DNA of 64,000 nt, taken from NCBI GenBank assembly GCA_947044405.1, contig CAMRHE010000115.1, forward strand, positions 5,332,001 to 5,396,000, in the 5' to 3' direction. Position 1 is the stretch's first letter, and each line of letters begins with the position of its first letter. Origin of the DNA: Leptodactylus fallax. Taxonomy: Eukaryota > Chordata > Amphibia > Anura > Leptodactylidae. Positions 23,122 to 34,794 of the stretch are shown piece after piece. The notes below the pieces were generated by a model that was given only the letters and a program-made list of their open reading frames with translations, was not told the DNA's origin and searched no databases. The position numbers were made by a program, and so were the translations under genes.

Positions 23122-24194
23122 CACATCGTGGTAGTTAGACGGTATACGGTATCCTGTACAAATGCCATATTATCCATTACATCTGTTCTAAAATTCAAGC
23201 TATACCAATTTTTTTAAAAATTGCCCCAGATTATTCATTTTTTTAGCTGACAATTACAAAAGTTTCCCTTCTGCAGCTTTCCTTCAATATATAATTTCCA
23301 TACTTTATAAGCCTTAAAATATTCTATTGTTCTTCACCTCATTTTAATATAGATCTCTCTGGGTAATTATTCCCAATTTCCTTATAGGAAGAAGACAATG
23401 CTTGACATGAAGACTTGATCCACGTTTAGAAATTTCAGGCATAACAAAGGAAATAAAACCTTCTAAAAGTCAAGCTATCAGCAAGGGTTAACGTTTAGAC
23501 TTTATCTTGGTGTGGCCAGAAAGGACGAGAAGCGTAAAGCTTCTCTATTTCACTTAATCTTTAAAGAGAACAAATTTCTGAAGTAGCTGAGCTGAGGCCT
23601 TGAGGGTTTAATTCCTAGAAGTCTATGTCAGACCTCGATAGTCAGCCCAATAAAAAGGTATCACTTTTTTAGAACATACTTTTTTATTTTATACTTTAGG
23701 CTTGAGAAGTCTCACTCACTCCATGAAAACATCAATCACCCTGTATTACTGGCTCAGCGGAGACTAGGCTTTTCAACTTAGGGTTTTTTTTTTTCTTTTT
23801 TGTAAAAAGACACTAAGTGATCATCTTCTGTTAGTCTCCTGCAACATTGCTCTTCCTTTATGTCTTATGTAAGCCATAAAAGTGAGGAACTTGAAGGATA
23901 TCTTCATAGCATGGCATTTTCTGCATTTAATATCCCGCTGTACCCTGGAACATGAGCTTAGCAAGACACTATTCCACCATGAGAAATCTGTATAGAGTTT
24001 AGTTCTGTTAGATTGGTTTGCTCATCCAATACTACTCAGCTGGTTTCCCACAGACCAACGTCTATTGCACGAGGAGAAAGTATAGTGCCAGTAAATTCAG
24101 GTCCTACGAGTACAGAGTAGTTGTTGGAAATTTTGCCCATTTGCAAATCACTCAAGTGACTGGTTCACAATAAAAATGTCACAATAAATGTATA

Positions 24195-24300
24195 GTAGTA
24201 TAATGTTGTACCGTGTTAGCCATTGAAAGTAGTGGAAGAGTGAAGAAATCAGGCGATACCTTTAGAGGCTAAAAGGTATCGCCAGATTTCTTCACTCTTC
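24195..24300. repeat. 106-bp hairpin insertion with 15-bp direct repeats
   Basis: Direct repeats CACAATAAATGTATA at 24180-24194 and 24301-24315 flank an insert. Its right part forms a near-perfect 30-bp hairpin: GTGGAAGAGTGAAGAAATC (24232-24250) pairs with GATTTCTTCACTCTTCCAC (24285-24303), one mismatch overall across 30 bp, with a 12-base loop. A 15-bp target duplication suggests retroposition rather than a classical DNA transposon. Class unknown. Confidence 0.75.
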
Positions 24301-25686
24301 CACAATAAATGTATAACACAGAGATAAAATACCTTTCTGACCCATTTTCTCCATTTTGTATCGTAAAATGGCCAGCAGTTTCTAAGAGCTGCTTGAGAAG
24401 TCTAATATACTCCACCCTGACCACGGCTAGTCGATTCAAGATCAGGGGGAAGTGTTTCAGACTACTAGAGCACAGTGTGCATAGGTTAGCCTGAAATGCT
24501 GGGTGCCATTTTACAGAAGTGGGAATCATACTAGTGACCATATCATTATATAGGAGACTACAGGGTTCCTTTAATGTCTCTCTAAATGCCTAATTCTACT
24601 CTATGCAACATGTGGCCTCAGCCTTAGACTATTTTTATGCCTTACAATAAATGGAGCATGAGTTAATGGAAAATGAACATGGGTTAAAATGTAATAGCAA
24701 GTGCCGAAATTGGGCCAAAATCTAAAACATAAAGTTAAACACAAGAAGATACAAATTTCTCATCCAGCATGGGCCATTGTGATAAATATTCTAAGTTTAT
24801 GCTGACAGAATAAGGAAACCTGTCCAAATATTTTTACTTGCAATACTATGCCTAACCACACAGTGCGCTGTTCTGTGAAAATAAAGTGCGGTCATTCGGC
24901 TATGGATTTATACTGCCATCTAGTTAGTAATATCCATTGCACTAATTTACAATTTCTACAAAAGAAATGCGGACTCTTTTAAGACTTTTATGCTGTTTTG
25001 AGCTTATTCCAGTTACCTATGATATAATAAAGTATATGAAAAAGTGTTTTCTGAAGCAGACAACCTACTTAATGTGCTAGTCTAAAATGACAATTTGACA
25101 CATGCTACATCTGCGGATGACCTCAATTTCACTAAATTAATTTGGAATTGAAAGTTAAAAATAGAGAATGGAATCAAAGTATATCTTTATCCCAAAATTA
25201 AAAACTCTTCATCTTTGGCCTTAGCGGGGACATATGTTTTATGTGCCATTATACATTTAATTAGCTTGTGGTGTCTTTTTCATTCTGCTTGAAGACATGC
25301 TCTTCACTAAACACAAGATCAAAGACTGCTTAACATTTCAAAAGAGTCAGCCATCATCAAATGGTCCTAATCTAGAATCCAGGTAGGAATCAATCCAATG
25401 ACTTCCATCTCCGTTCATCTGTCCATATCTTATAAATCTGCAGATTATTGTATGCTTTAATACTTAATACACATCTTCAGGATAACCATTTCATTACTTT
25501 ATCAGAAACTGATTTAACTGGATTGTCAATGAGTATTAAAAAAGGACCGGCTTGTTTCTAGAAACAGTGTCACTCTTGTTTCTGGGCTTTTTCTAGCATT
25601 GCAGCCCATCCTCTTTCTAGTGAGCTCCAGTATAAGATACAGCCCATGAACAAGTGATGTTATTGGATAAAAGCTAGACTCTTTTT

Positions 25687-25884
25687 AAAATTTGTTGGTG
25701 GTTTTGCTGCGGTTTTTTTGAGCCAAAGCCAGGAGTGGATTGAGCAGAAGGTAGAAGTATTTGAGCTTCTAATATATTTTCCATTCCTTTTGTAGCCATT
25801 CTTGGCTTTGGCTCAAAAAAAAAAAAAACGCAGCAAAATCTGCAACAAAAAAAGCTGTGTTTCCACAATGTGGGGCCTTAGCCT
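25687..25884. mobile_element. Palindromic MITE related to GGCCCCACG family
   Basis: The right end GTGGGGCCTTAGCC matches the family terminus. The interior is a hairpin: TTTTTTTGAGCCAAAGCCAG (25713-25732) pairs with TTGGCTTTGGCTCAAAAAAA (25802-25821). The left terminus is absent or diverged. A similar GCCAAAGC segment at 19815-19825 may be another relic. Confidence 0.65.
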
Positions 25885-26100
25885 TAAAAAGGTATTCCCA
25901 TTTAAGAGATTTATGGCTCTTTTCTGGATATGCCATACATGTCTGAAAGATGCAAGTTCTGCACCTATCTTAAGGATCTTCGTTTTGACCCGGTCTTGAC
26001 TTGTGAAGCAGCCTCTGGCCACCGCATCCAGATGGAGAATCATTGGGGAGATGGCCGTATATCTATATTTTCTTCAATGGTCATTATAGAAGCCGCTAAG
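25885..26100. repeat. Interspersed repeat, second copy of family at 20080
   Basis: It contains ATGCCATACATGTCTGAAAG, GATGCAAGTTCTGCACCTAT and ATCCAGATGGAGAATCATTG. It resembles 20080-20180 over the first 100 bases. Non-coding; extent approximate. Confidence 0.4.
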
Positions 26101-27383
26101 TTTAACTATGTCAGTGTCCCCTATAAAAGTGAATTTAGAAAGCTGTATACATACACAACCACCTCTACATGCATCCTCTATGTGGATTGGAGTCTGCCTC
26201 ACCAAGAGGGATAGGGATTAAAATTTTTATTGATTAAGAAATGTCACATACAAGATCTTACATGTTACAGTGACATCTAGTGCAGCTGCTATAGTGACTA
26301 TGGTAAATGGAGCCTTGCTTGGTAGCCCTAGAGCAACACTATTAGGGCTTCCTCTATCTATAAATATAATGTTGGCAGACAAGTAAACAACAGAAGGGGG
26401 TCACTCTGCCGATCTCCTACAAGTGATGGAAAGGAGTGCAAAAATGGAGCAAGTTTCAGGTCATCCCATTTGTATATGGTAGATGACATGAGCCAGCTTT
26501 ACACATGGGTCCCATCTAGAGAATATATAATTTATTTATCAGTGTTTTATTTTACATTTTTCTTTAGATGTAAATTGAAGGTGAAATTTATTACAGTTAA
26601 AGTGATACTGTTCCTTTTTGAAACCATCCAAGAATACTGTATAACATTTCTAAGTATCACTTTTTATGCTGAAAATAGGCAGTCTTGCTAATATGTACTC
26701 TAGATATAAAAAGGCCCGATTCTGTAATATGTTACTATAGGAAAAACATATGTCTTGTGTAATCACCTCTACGATGCTGCAATTGAAATAATCATTCAAG
26801 AATTTGTCTCAGACGTAATAATGCATTGCCCTTCATTATGTTAGATTGATGCAGTGGTCTGGAACGAGCTTAAGGCGTTGTAACCTGCTAAATAATTATA
26901 AGTAGCTGTGGATAGGTTACGGGTCCCTTCTGTGTTATTCACCATGTAAATGAGACCAGGTGTCAAACCAAGTATTTTACAGGAGTCTTCTATCTCCTTT
27001 AACAAAATTCACTGAAGCAGCGCTTATCAAAGGGCAACCTGCCTACAGCAACCTACAGTAGAGGATGGCGTTGCATTGCCATTGCGATATACTGTCTTCA
27101 TGTTCAGATGTTCTATTTGGTGGATCATTTTTGGTAGGAATAGTGCTGTGTTATATTTTACATTCAGTGTATATTTGTAATATTTTTTAAGATCAGAATT
27201 AATAAAAAGTCAGAAGAGGTTCATTCAGTATCTGAAAGTTATTCTCAAGTTTTTTCCATATAATCATGATATAGTGGGGGGGTATTTATTAAATTTGGTG
27301 CAGTTTTCAGGCATAAAAGTAAACATTCATAGCCGCTTTGCGCCCTCAAAATTGTCTCTTTTTTCACCATACTTGGGACTAGA

Positions 27384-27540
27384 GTTGCAGTTACGAAGTG
27401 CTACCACTACAATGTACAGATCTGTACACTGTAATGACGGTGTTGGGGAAATGCAACTCTACTCCTATTCACACCTTGTAAACATTTTCCAGTGGCTGGA
27501 AAAGCTAATGGGTTTAGGATTTAGGAGTTGATCCCCCTTC
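27384..27540. repeat. Interspersed frog-type repeat, partial copy
   Basis: GTGCTACCACTACAATGTAC and AGATCTGTACACTGTA match 35220-35260 nearly word for word. It is a part copy of the repeat listed at 35095-35460. Confidence 0.55.
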
Positions 27541-27929
27541 TAATCTAATTCTGATAACACGTGGGCGGAGCAGAGCAGTGATCGACTGATTATGAAATTT
27601 ATTGTCTGTTGGTTCCTTACTCTGTGTATAAGTTGAATGAATTAAATAGAAACAACACTTTGGTGAAACTTTTTATCATTTGATCCATGTGTAATTCACA
27701 TAGGGTAAATAGTAGTTCATGTAATAAGCTTATCGGGTGCTTTATTCCCAAATTATCAACTCTGTTCTGGTCCTTCTCTGTTTACTATTATAGTTCCAAC
27801 ACTTTCAAGTCATGTAATTTTAGTGCACACGTGCCAATATGCTTTGGGAAGTGCAAATCACTTGACACTTACCCTTCTAACACATGAAAATGGTCAATGC
27901 CTGTCGTAGACAGATTTATAAAACTTTAT

Positions 27930-28625
27930 TTTATTTTTAAAATCTTTTTATTGGTTTTAGATGCACACATGAAAAGTACAAAACATGGTGAATAGTTTTA
28001 CAATAGCTTATAAATTTAAGGCATGGATCAGTATATGACAAAAGAAAGTCAAAACATTGAAGCCCAAGAGAACAGCAGAGTATAGCCCTATCAGGTATTG
28101 AAAAATGGTGTGGGAGGAGGACTAGCCATCATGGAAGGTCCTGGACAGAAAAGTGCTACAATGATAGATCAGATAGGGTGGATAACCTGGGGGGTGTCTA
28201 CTATTTGCTTCACCTGACATACTGATCTATAAATATTGTTGATACGTTAACTTGAACTGGGGAAGAGGAATAAACAGGTGGGGTAAGGAAATGAGGGGGT
28301 GTTGGTTGGGTGGTTGTAGGGGGAGTAAATAGGAATAGGTAACATAAGGCGTATAAAGATCTCATATCAGAGGGTTGGGGGTGTTGTGAGAGGAGGTCAA
28401 TATTGGAGGGTTTTCGTATCTTATTTGGTCATGTTCCAATGTTTTGACCACTAGTTCCAGACTTTAGCAAAATTGTGGTGAAATCTGGTTTCCCAGTGAG
28501 CTAATTCTTCTAAACAGTAAACTTGATCAACTTTGTGGATCCACTCCTGGATTAAGGGGGTGGTGAAATTCTTCCAGCATTTGGAAAGTAATATTCGCTC
28601 TGATGCTAAAAGAAAAATTTATGAA
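27930..28625 (-). pseudogene. L1-clade LINE tail: end of ORF2 plus 3' UTR
   Basis: On the minus strand from about 28610 the frame reads IQEWIHKVDQVYCLEELAHW then ETRFHHNFAKVWN and a stop, the recognisable C-terminal end of L1/Tx1-type ORF2. The rest down to an A-rich end near 27930 is its 3' UTR. It is a severely 5'-truncated insertion. Confidence 0.75.
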
Positions 28626-28724
28626 ACTTTCTGATTACAAATCTGGTACATTTTCCTGCTGCAATTTAGACCAACGTAAAAATGGTGTAAAATACACAAA
28701 CATGAAGAAAAGGATAAACTTTAA

Positions 28725-28726
<2 letters not shown>

Positions 28727-28770
<44 letters not shown>
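28727..28770 (+). repeat. (AT)n microsatellite
   Basis: 44 bases of uninterrupted AT dinucleotide. Confidence 0.98.
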
Positions 28771-28773
<3 letters not shown>

Positions 28774-28844
28774 GATACATACTTATTAATTGTAATTATA
28801 TTTATTTTTATGTGCTGTATAAATAATACAATACAGACTATATA

Positions 28845-30438
28845 CAGTGGGGAAAAAAAAAGTATTTAGTCAGCCACCAATTGTGCAAGTTCTCCCACTT
28901 AAAAAGATGAGAGAGGCCTGTAATTGTCATCATAGGTAGACCTCAACTATGAGAGACAAAATGAGAAAACATATCTGGAAAATCACATTGTCTGATTTTT
29001 AAAGAATTTATTTGCAAATTATGGTAGAAAATAAGTATTTGGTCAACTACAAACAAGCAAGATTTCTGGCTCTCACAGACCTGTAACAACTCCTTTAAGA
29101 GGCTCCTCTGTCCTCCACTCATTACCTGTAGTAATGGCTCCTGTTTGACATTGTTATCAGTATAAAAGACACCTGTCCACAACCTCAAACAGTCACACTC
29201 CAAACTCCACTATGGTGAAGACCAAAGAGCTGGAGTGGAAGGACACCAGAAACAAAATTGTAGACCTGCACCAGGCTGGGAAGACTGAATCTGCAATAGG
29301 CAAGCAGCTTGGTGTGAAGAAATCAACTGTGGGAGCAATAATTAGAAAATGGAAGACATACAAGACCACTGATAATCTCCCTCGATCAGGGGCTCCACAC
29401 AAGATTTCACCCCGCGGGGTCAAAATGATCACAAGAACAGTGAGCAAAAATCCCAGAACGGGGGGACCTAGTGAATGACCTGCAGAAAGCTGGGACTAAC
29501 GTAACAAAGGCTACCGTCAGTAACACACTACGCAGCCAGGGACACAGATCCTGCAGTGCCAGACGTGTCCCCCTGCTTAAGCCAGTACATATCTGGGCCC
29601 GTCTGAAGTTTGCTAGAAAGCATTTGCATGTTCCAGAAGAGTATTGGGAGAATGTCATATGGTCAGATGAAACCAAAGTAGAACTGTTTGGTAGAAACAC
29701 AACTCGTCGTGTTTGGAGGAGAGTGAATGCTGAGTTGCATCCAAAGAACATCATACCTACTGTGAAGCATGGGGGGGGAAACATCATGCTTTGGGGCTGT
29801 TTATCTGCAAAATGACCAGGACAACTGATCTGTGTACAGTACATGAAAGAATGAATGGGGCCATGCATCGTGAGATTTTGAGTGCAAACCTCCTTCTATC
29901 AGCAAGGGCATTGAAGATGAAGCGTGGCTGGGTCTTTCAGCATGACAATGATCCCAAGCACACCGCCAGGGCAACGTAAGAAGTATTTCAAGGTCCTGGA
30001 GTGGCCTAGCCAGTCTCCAGATCTCAACCCCATAGAAAACCTTTGGAGGGAGTTGAAAGTCCGTGTTGCCCAGCGACAACCCCAAAACATCACTGCTCTA
30101 GAGGAGATCTGCAAGGAGGAATGGACCAACATACCAGCAACAGTGTGTGCCAACATTGTGAAGACTTACAGAAAACGTTTGACCTCTGTCATTGCCAACA
30201 AAGGAAATATAACAAAGTATTGAGATGAAGTTTTGTTATTGACCAAATACTTATTGTTCCAGCATAATTTGCAAATAAATTCTTTAAAAATCAGACAATG
30301 TGATTTTCTGGATTTGTTTTCTCATTTTGTCTCTCATAGTTGAGGTCTACCTATGATGACAATTACAGGTCTCTCTCATCTTTTTAAGTGGGAGAACTTG
30401 CACAATTGGTGGCTGACAATACTTTTTTTTCCCCACCG
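28845..30438 (+). mobile_element. Tc1-like transposon, Passport-like, degenerate
   Basis: The 1,594-bp element is flanked by TA. Its long inverted repeats (about 200 bp, 28845-29045 and 30243-30438) begin CAGTGGGGAAAAAAA and include AGTCAGCCACCAATTGTGCA and AAATAAGTATTTGGTCAA. These are the ends of a widespread fish/frog Tc1 group that I associate with Passport. The right terminus carries CACCG instead of CACTG. Confidence 0.92.
29212..30223 (+). pseudogene. Passport-like Tc1 transposase, several frameshifts
   Basis: It starts [20 protein letters not shown]. The DNA-binding part is followed by a frame change at about 29461 in a G run, a stop after LSAK (29813), and a further frame change near 29975. 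The catalytic D residues are still seen in VIWSDETK and QHDNDPKHT, and E in [10 protein letters not shown], but in different frames. The end reads NKGNITKY. With at least three lesions it is older than the DD35E pair. Confidence 0.9.
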
Positions 30439-30832
30439 TAGATTAATATTTCAGACTTTTTAATTGAAGATTGTGTATGCGCATTATTTAGTGGAATATT
30501 TTAACCCCTTCTTGTTTTAAAAGAGGTGAATAGAAACAGATATTTCTTTATCCTTTTGCTGCCCCCCCAAAAAAATCAAACTGTGCTCCAAAAAGAAACA
30601 ACAGTTATAAGGATTTATAGAAATGTTTCCTTTAATGAAAATTTGACAATGTTCATAACTTAGTTCATAGGAAAAACAGTATAAACATTGACATATTAAG
30701 TAAAGTATCAAAGAAAAAAACTCATGTAGGAATATACAACACTTTTTTCAAGATGGCCTCCTATGCACCAGAAATGCACCCAAAATCACAGATATGCACT
30801 GAAATGCATCACACACATGCAACCAAATCTTA

Positions 30833-30970
30833 GCTAAAGTTAAAAGTGGGCACATCTGATCTTGTGGGCCCCCTCGGACATGAGGGCTAGGGTGTGACTG
30901 CAAGCTTAGTACCCTTAGTACCCTCTCTGCCGTTACAATTGGGCAACTACCTTAAATGTCCAATCTGAGA
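30833..30970 (+). repeat. Dispersed 135-bp repeat, copy 1
   Basis: GTTAAAAGTGGGCACATCTG then ATCTTG, CATGAGG, CTAGGGTGTGAC and GGGCAACTACCTTAAA match 35483-35616 in the same order and orientation. Unclassified. Confidence 0.75.
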
Positions 30971-32376
30971 AAGAAGTAAAGAAATACACCAAAAATCACA
31001 GACTTGCCTCAAAATTTATTAAAAATTACAAAGTGCCTATGTTAGATAGAAAGTCAAGAATATAGATTAGGAAATTAGACATCATAAAATTAGGCACTTA
31101 GCAAATGCGACCCATTGTAGATTTTAGAAAAAAATGTGGGTCACATGATACTGTGAAGAACTGTAACAGAGCTGATACTTCATGAATGAAGTACCCAGTA
31201 ACCAAAACTATTTACCCCATGAGAATAGCAAATGGAACAAGCCATAAAAGCTTTCCCTGGAGTGTCCCTTTAAACAGCATACGGTCATTACATGCATTTA
31301 TTCCCATTTGTTCCTCGACTAAGTACTTTCTGAATCCTACATTATGGTATCCACGCCAGTTGAAATGAGCTAAAAATCTGTAAAATGTAGTGTCACGGAC
31401 TGCAATGACTGTAGTTATGAGCTGAACATGCTTTGGTGCCAGTAGGTAAATGAAGCCGGTAGTGGCTCATAATAACATTGCAAGTGGTTGAATTTCCCGT
31501 AGAGAAAACCCATGTACAGCTGACTCTTTATTAGGAACCTATAAACAGTAAAAAGCAGACATAATTATGCTTTACTAGTCAACTTACACTCAAGGTATTA
31601 ATCTCACGTTAAGTGTAGGAATAGTAATAATAACGCAGAGAGCATTAGCTACAAATGGAGCGCCGGTTGAAGTGTAATTAGGATATGTTCCCAATGTAAT
31701 CAGCATTGTTTTATGCTGTGAAAAGCCATTCGCTTGTGAGAAATATATACTCTCTAATAGGAGAGGACGGGATATGGCGCAGGCAGGAGTGCTTAAAGTA
31801 TTTTAGAAATTGTTTTATTTTAATTCTTATTATAATGAGATTTCCAGCCGCTGAAAGAAATAGAAATTATTGGGCCAAGCCAAACCTTATTTATTTATTT
31901 TACATCTCGAATACTGGTTGTGCTTTTTTTTATAACTCTAATTACTTAGAAAGTATTAAGAACTGTTTGGATAGGATCTGAGCAAACACGTTGGCCTTCA
32001 TTATGTGCCTCATAAGAAAAACTTTCTATTAAGAACTGTAACTGAAGAATTCTCGGAAATGGAACCTGGCCATGACAGTGAGCTATTGTGGCAAAAGTTT
32101 GCAATTATTAATAATTGGAGAAAATAAATTTGGGATTTTTATATCAATAAAGTAGGGTTAGTAAGGTTGCAATTCTGTAATTCCCAGGCATTTAGTATAG
32201 AGGAGCCTTTTTACCAGTGTCAGTGCTACAAGCAGGCATCTGTGATTTTATTGCTAATTTATTATTAATTAATGTATTTATTTATTTTTCAAGTGCCATT
32301 AATTCCATGGTGAAATAAATTTAAAGAGGGTTGGCATATAAAACACAAAATACACAAATATCATAGACTAACTGAA

Positions 32377-32585
32377 ACTAGGTTCACACCTGCGTTCGGG
32401 TTTCCATTCTTTGGGTCCGCTTGGGGACCCGAAAAACAGAAACCCAATCTGCCTACAAAGCAGTTACCCGCGGAAACCTGTGGACCTCATAGACTACTGC
32501 TTGCAGGACTTTCTCTCTTCATTTTTCAAGCAGAGTCAGGGATGAAATCCCCGAATGGAGACTGGGCGCAGGTGTGAACCAAGCC
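32377..32585. mobile_element. GGTTCACACC-type palindromic MITE, copy 3
   Basis: It begins ACTAGGTTCACACCTGCG and ends GCGCAGGTGTGAACCAAG. It shares GGGTCCGCTTGGGGACCC with copy 2, in the same orientation. Non-coding. Confidence 0.75.
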
Positions 32586-32718
32586 TTAGTGACCAACTAG
32601 CACAGTGAGACAAGTGACTCTGCTCACAAAGGCTTACAATCTGTTACATCATCATACTATAGGTCATAGTAAATACTGCTCATGTGTTTATATCATTATT
32701 CAGAGCTATAACCATGTA

Positions 32719-34227
32719 CAGTCATGGCCAAAAGTTTTGAGAATGATACAAATATTAATTTTTACAAAGTCTACTGCTTCAGTTTTTCTAATGGCAATTT
32801 GCATATACTCCAGAATGTTATAAAGAGTGATCAGCTTAACAGCAATTACTTGCAAAGTCAATATTTGCCTAGAAAATGAACTTTATCCCCCAAAACACAT
32901 TTCAAAATCATTGCAGCCCTGCCTTAAAAGGACCACCTAACATCGTTTCAGTGATTGCTCCATTAACACAGGTGTGGGTGTTGATGAGGACAGGGCTGGA
33001 GATCAATCTGTCATGATTAAGTAAGAATGACAAAACTGGACACTTTAAAAGGAGGCTGGTACTTGCCATCATTGTTTCTCTTCTGTTAACCATGGTTATC
33101 TCTAAAGAAACACGTGCAGTCATCATTGCACTGCACAAAAATGGCCTAACTGGGAAGAGTATTGCAGCTATAAAGATTGCACCTCAGTCAACAATCTATC
33201 GCATCATCAAGAACTTCAAGGAGAGAGGTTCCATTGGTGCCAAAAAGGCTCCAGGGTGCCCAAGAAAGACCAGCAAGCGGCAGGACCGTCTCTTAAAAGT
33301 GTTTCAGCTGCGGGATCGGGCTACCAGCAGTGCAGAGCTTGCTGAGGAATGGCAGCAGGCAGGTGTGAGTGCATCTGCACGCACTGTGAGGCGGAGACTC
33401 TTGGAGCAAGGCCTGGTCTCAAGGAGGGCAGCAAAGAAGCCACTTCTCTCCAGAAAAAACATCAGGGACAGACTGATATTCTGCAAAAGGTACAGGGAGT
33501 GGACTGCTGAGGACTGGGGTAAAGTCATTTTCTCTGATGAATCCCCTTTTCGATTGTTTGGAACATCTGGAAAACAGCTTATTCGGAGAAGAAGAGGTGA
33601 GCGCTACCACCAGTCTTGTCTCATGCCAACTGTAAAGCATCCTGAAACCATTCATGTGTGGGGTTGCTTCTCAGCCAAGGGAATCGGCTCTCTCACAGTC
33701 TTGCCTAAAAACACAGCCATGAATAAAGAATGGTACCAGAATGTCCTCCAAGAGCAACTTCTCCCAACCGTCCAAGAGCAGTTTGGCGCTCAACAATGCC
33801 TTTTCCAGCATGATGGAGCACCTTGCCATAAAGCAAAGGTGATAACTAAATGGCTCAGGGAACAAAACAGAGATTTTGGGTCCATGGCCTGGAAACTCCC
33901 CAGATCTTAATCCCATTGAGAACTTGTGGTCAATCATCAAGAGACGGGTGGACAAACAAAAACCAACAAATTCAGACAAAATTAAAGCATTGATTCTGCA
34001 AGAATGGACTGCTATCAGTCAGGATTTGGTCCAGAAGTTGATTGAGAGCATGCCAGGGAGAATTGCAGAGGTCCTGAAGAAGAAGGGTCAACACTGCAAA
34101 TATTGACTTGCTGCATTAACTCATTCTAACTGTCAATATAAGCTTCTGTTACTCATAATATGAATGGGCAGCAGATCATGTGAAAATATAATATTTGTGT
34201 CATTCTCAAAACTTTTGGCCATGACTG
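32719..34227 (+). mobile_element. Tc1-like transposon, copy 2 (sister of 21278-22843)
   Basis: The 1,509-bp copy has the same CAGTCATGGCCAAAAG ends and TA flanks (32717-32718, 34228-34229). It lacks about 57 bp present near the 3' end of copy 1. Some 20 differences over 1.5 kb separate the copies. Confidence 0.95.
33092..34106 (+). pseudogene. Tc1-like transposase, one 2-bp deletion
   Basis: It matches the transposase of copy 1 but is 2 bases shorter, owing to a deletion at about 33869. That shifts the frame between the second catalytic D (QHDGAPCHK) and the E, so the protein made would lack the last catalytic residue. The C-terminal part is intact in another frame from about 33876 to 34106. 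The residue that is a stop in copy 1 is Trp here. Each copy is thus disabled by a single, different lesion. Confidence 0.9.
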
Positions 34228-34629
34228 TACAGTATTACATATATATCATCTTGATCTTTGATTATAGTTTTCCATTTTGTCTCCCAAAAATGTTATCTTC
34301 CCATGTTTTATTGAAATTGTCCAGAAATAAGATAAAAATGATGCCTTGGCTGTAAGCACTGGGGGCTTCTACACAGAATTTTGCCTTGTAGAGGCTTTAA
34401 GATCCCTACTTTAGCCTCCTTTGTCCCAAATAGCGAAAGCATGCTAGCAAAGACTGTGAACTCAAAAACAGTTCAAGTACCTTCTTTCAGCACCATGGAC
34501 AGGACTACTATAAGACTGACACCAGTGGGAACTCTGTTCAAAAACTGTCCTTGGTGTTGAAGTTTATTATCAATTGTGTGTATGTCTTTATTGCAGGCAG
34601 TTGACTGTCCCTGTCTTTATAAATTACAG

Positions 34630-34794
34630 GAGGTCCCTTTTTCTCGCGTCTGGTGCAGTAACCAGCAGCCACTGCACTGTGCCTTTTCCCTGGAGAGATA
34701 CACCCCAGCCACCACCCAGCTGTCTTGTAAGATCTGTGTCAGACAGGTCAAAGGCCATGAGCTGATTCTTCAGGTACAAACATCAATTCTGGAG
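34630..34794 (+). CDS. unc5d: unc5d internal exon (end of UPA domain)
   Basis: This exon encodes 55 residues, from [11 protein letters not shown] to VQTSILE, and completes the UPA domain that packs against ZU5 and the death domain in the cytoplasmic tail. The acceptor is TAAATTACAG| and the donor GAG|GTAAGA; both ends are in phase 0. The reading frame is open throughout and cysteine-rich ([19 protein letters not shown]), as in UNC5 relatives. It is separated from the upstream exon by about 21.2 kb. A CAGGTA motif inside the exon (34771-34776) resembles a donor but lies in conserved coding sequence, so I treat it as unused. Confidence 0.93.

Larger units (their letters stand above)
13433..34629 (+). 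other. unc5d: unc5d intron, 21.2 kb
   Basis: It is bounded by CAG|GTACGA and TTACAG|GAG and phase 0 at both ends. It contains four Tc1-like insertions, several palindromic MITEs, a GATA/GACA array, a hairpin insertion and an antisense LINE tail, listed separately. Parts with nothing I recognise: 13433-14490, 15800-16519, 17143-18740, 19090-20080, 20489-21277, 23122-24179, 24316-25686, 26300-27380, 30439-30832, 30971-32376 and 34228-34629. Some of these are non-repetitive and could hold conserved regulatory DNA. Confidence 0.88.

Noticed and set aside
22875..23198. 107-codon minus-strand frame rich in SIYL
   Set aside because: It is a translation of the GATA/GACA array.
34771..34776. CAGGTA as an alternative donor in the unc5d exon
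   Set aside because: It lies within conserved coding sequence and using it would remove residues and shift the frame to the next exon's phase without benefit; the GAG|GTAAGA donor is better.
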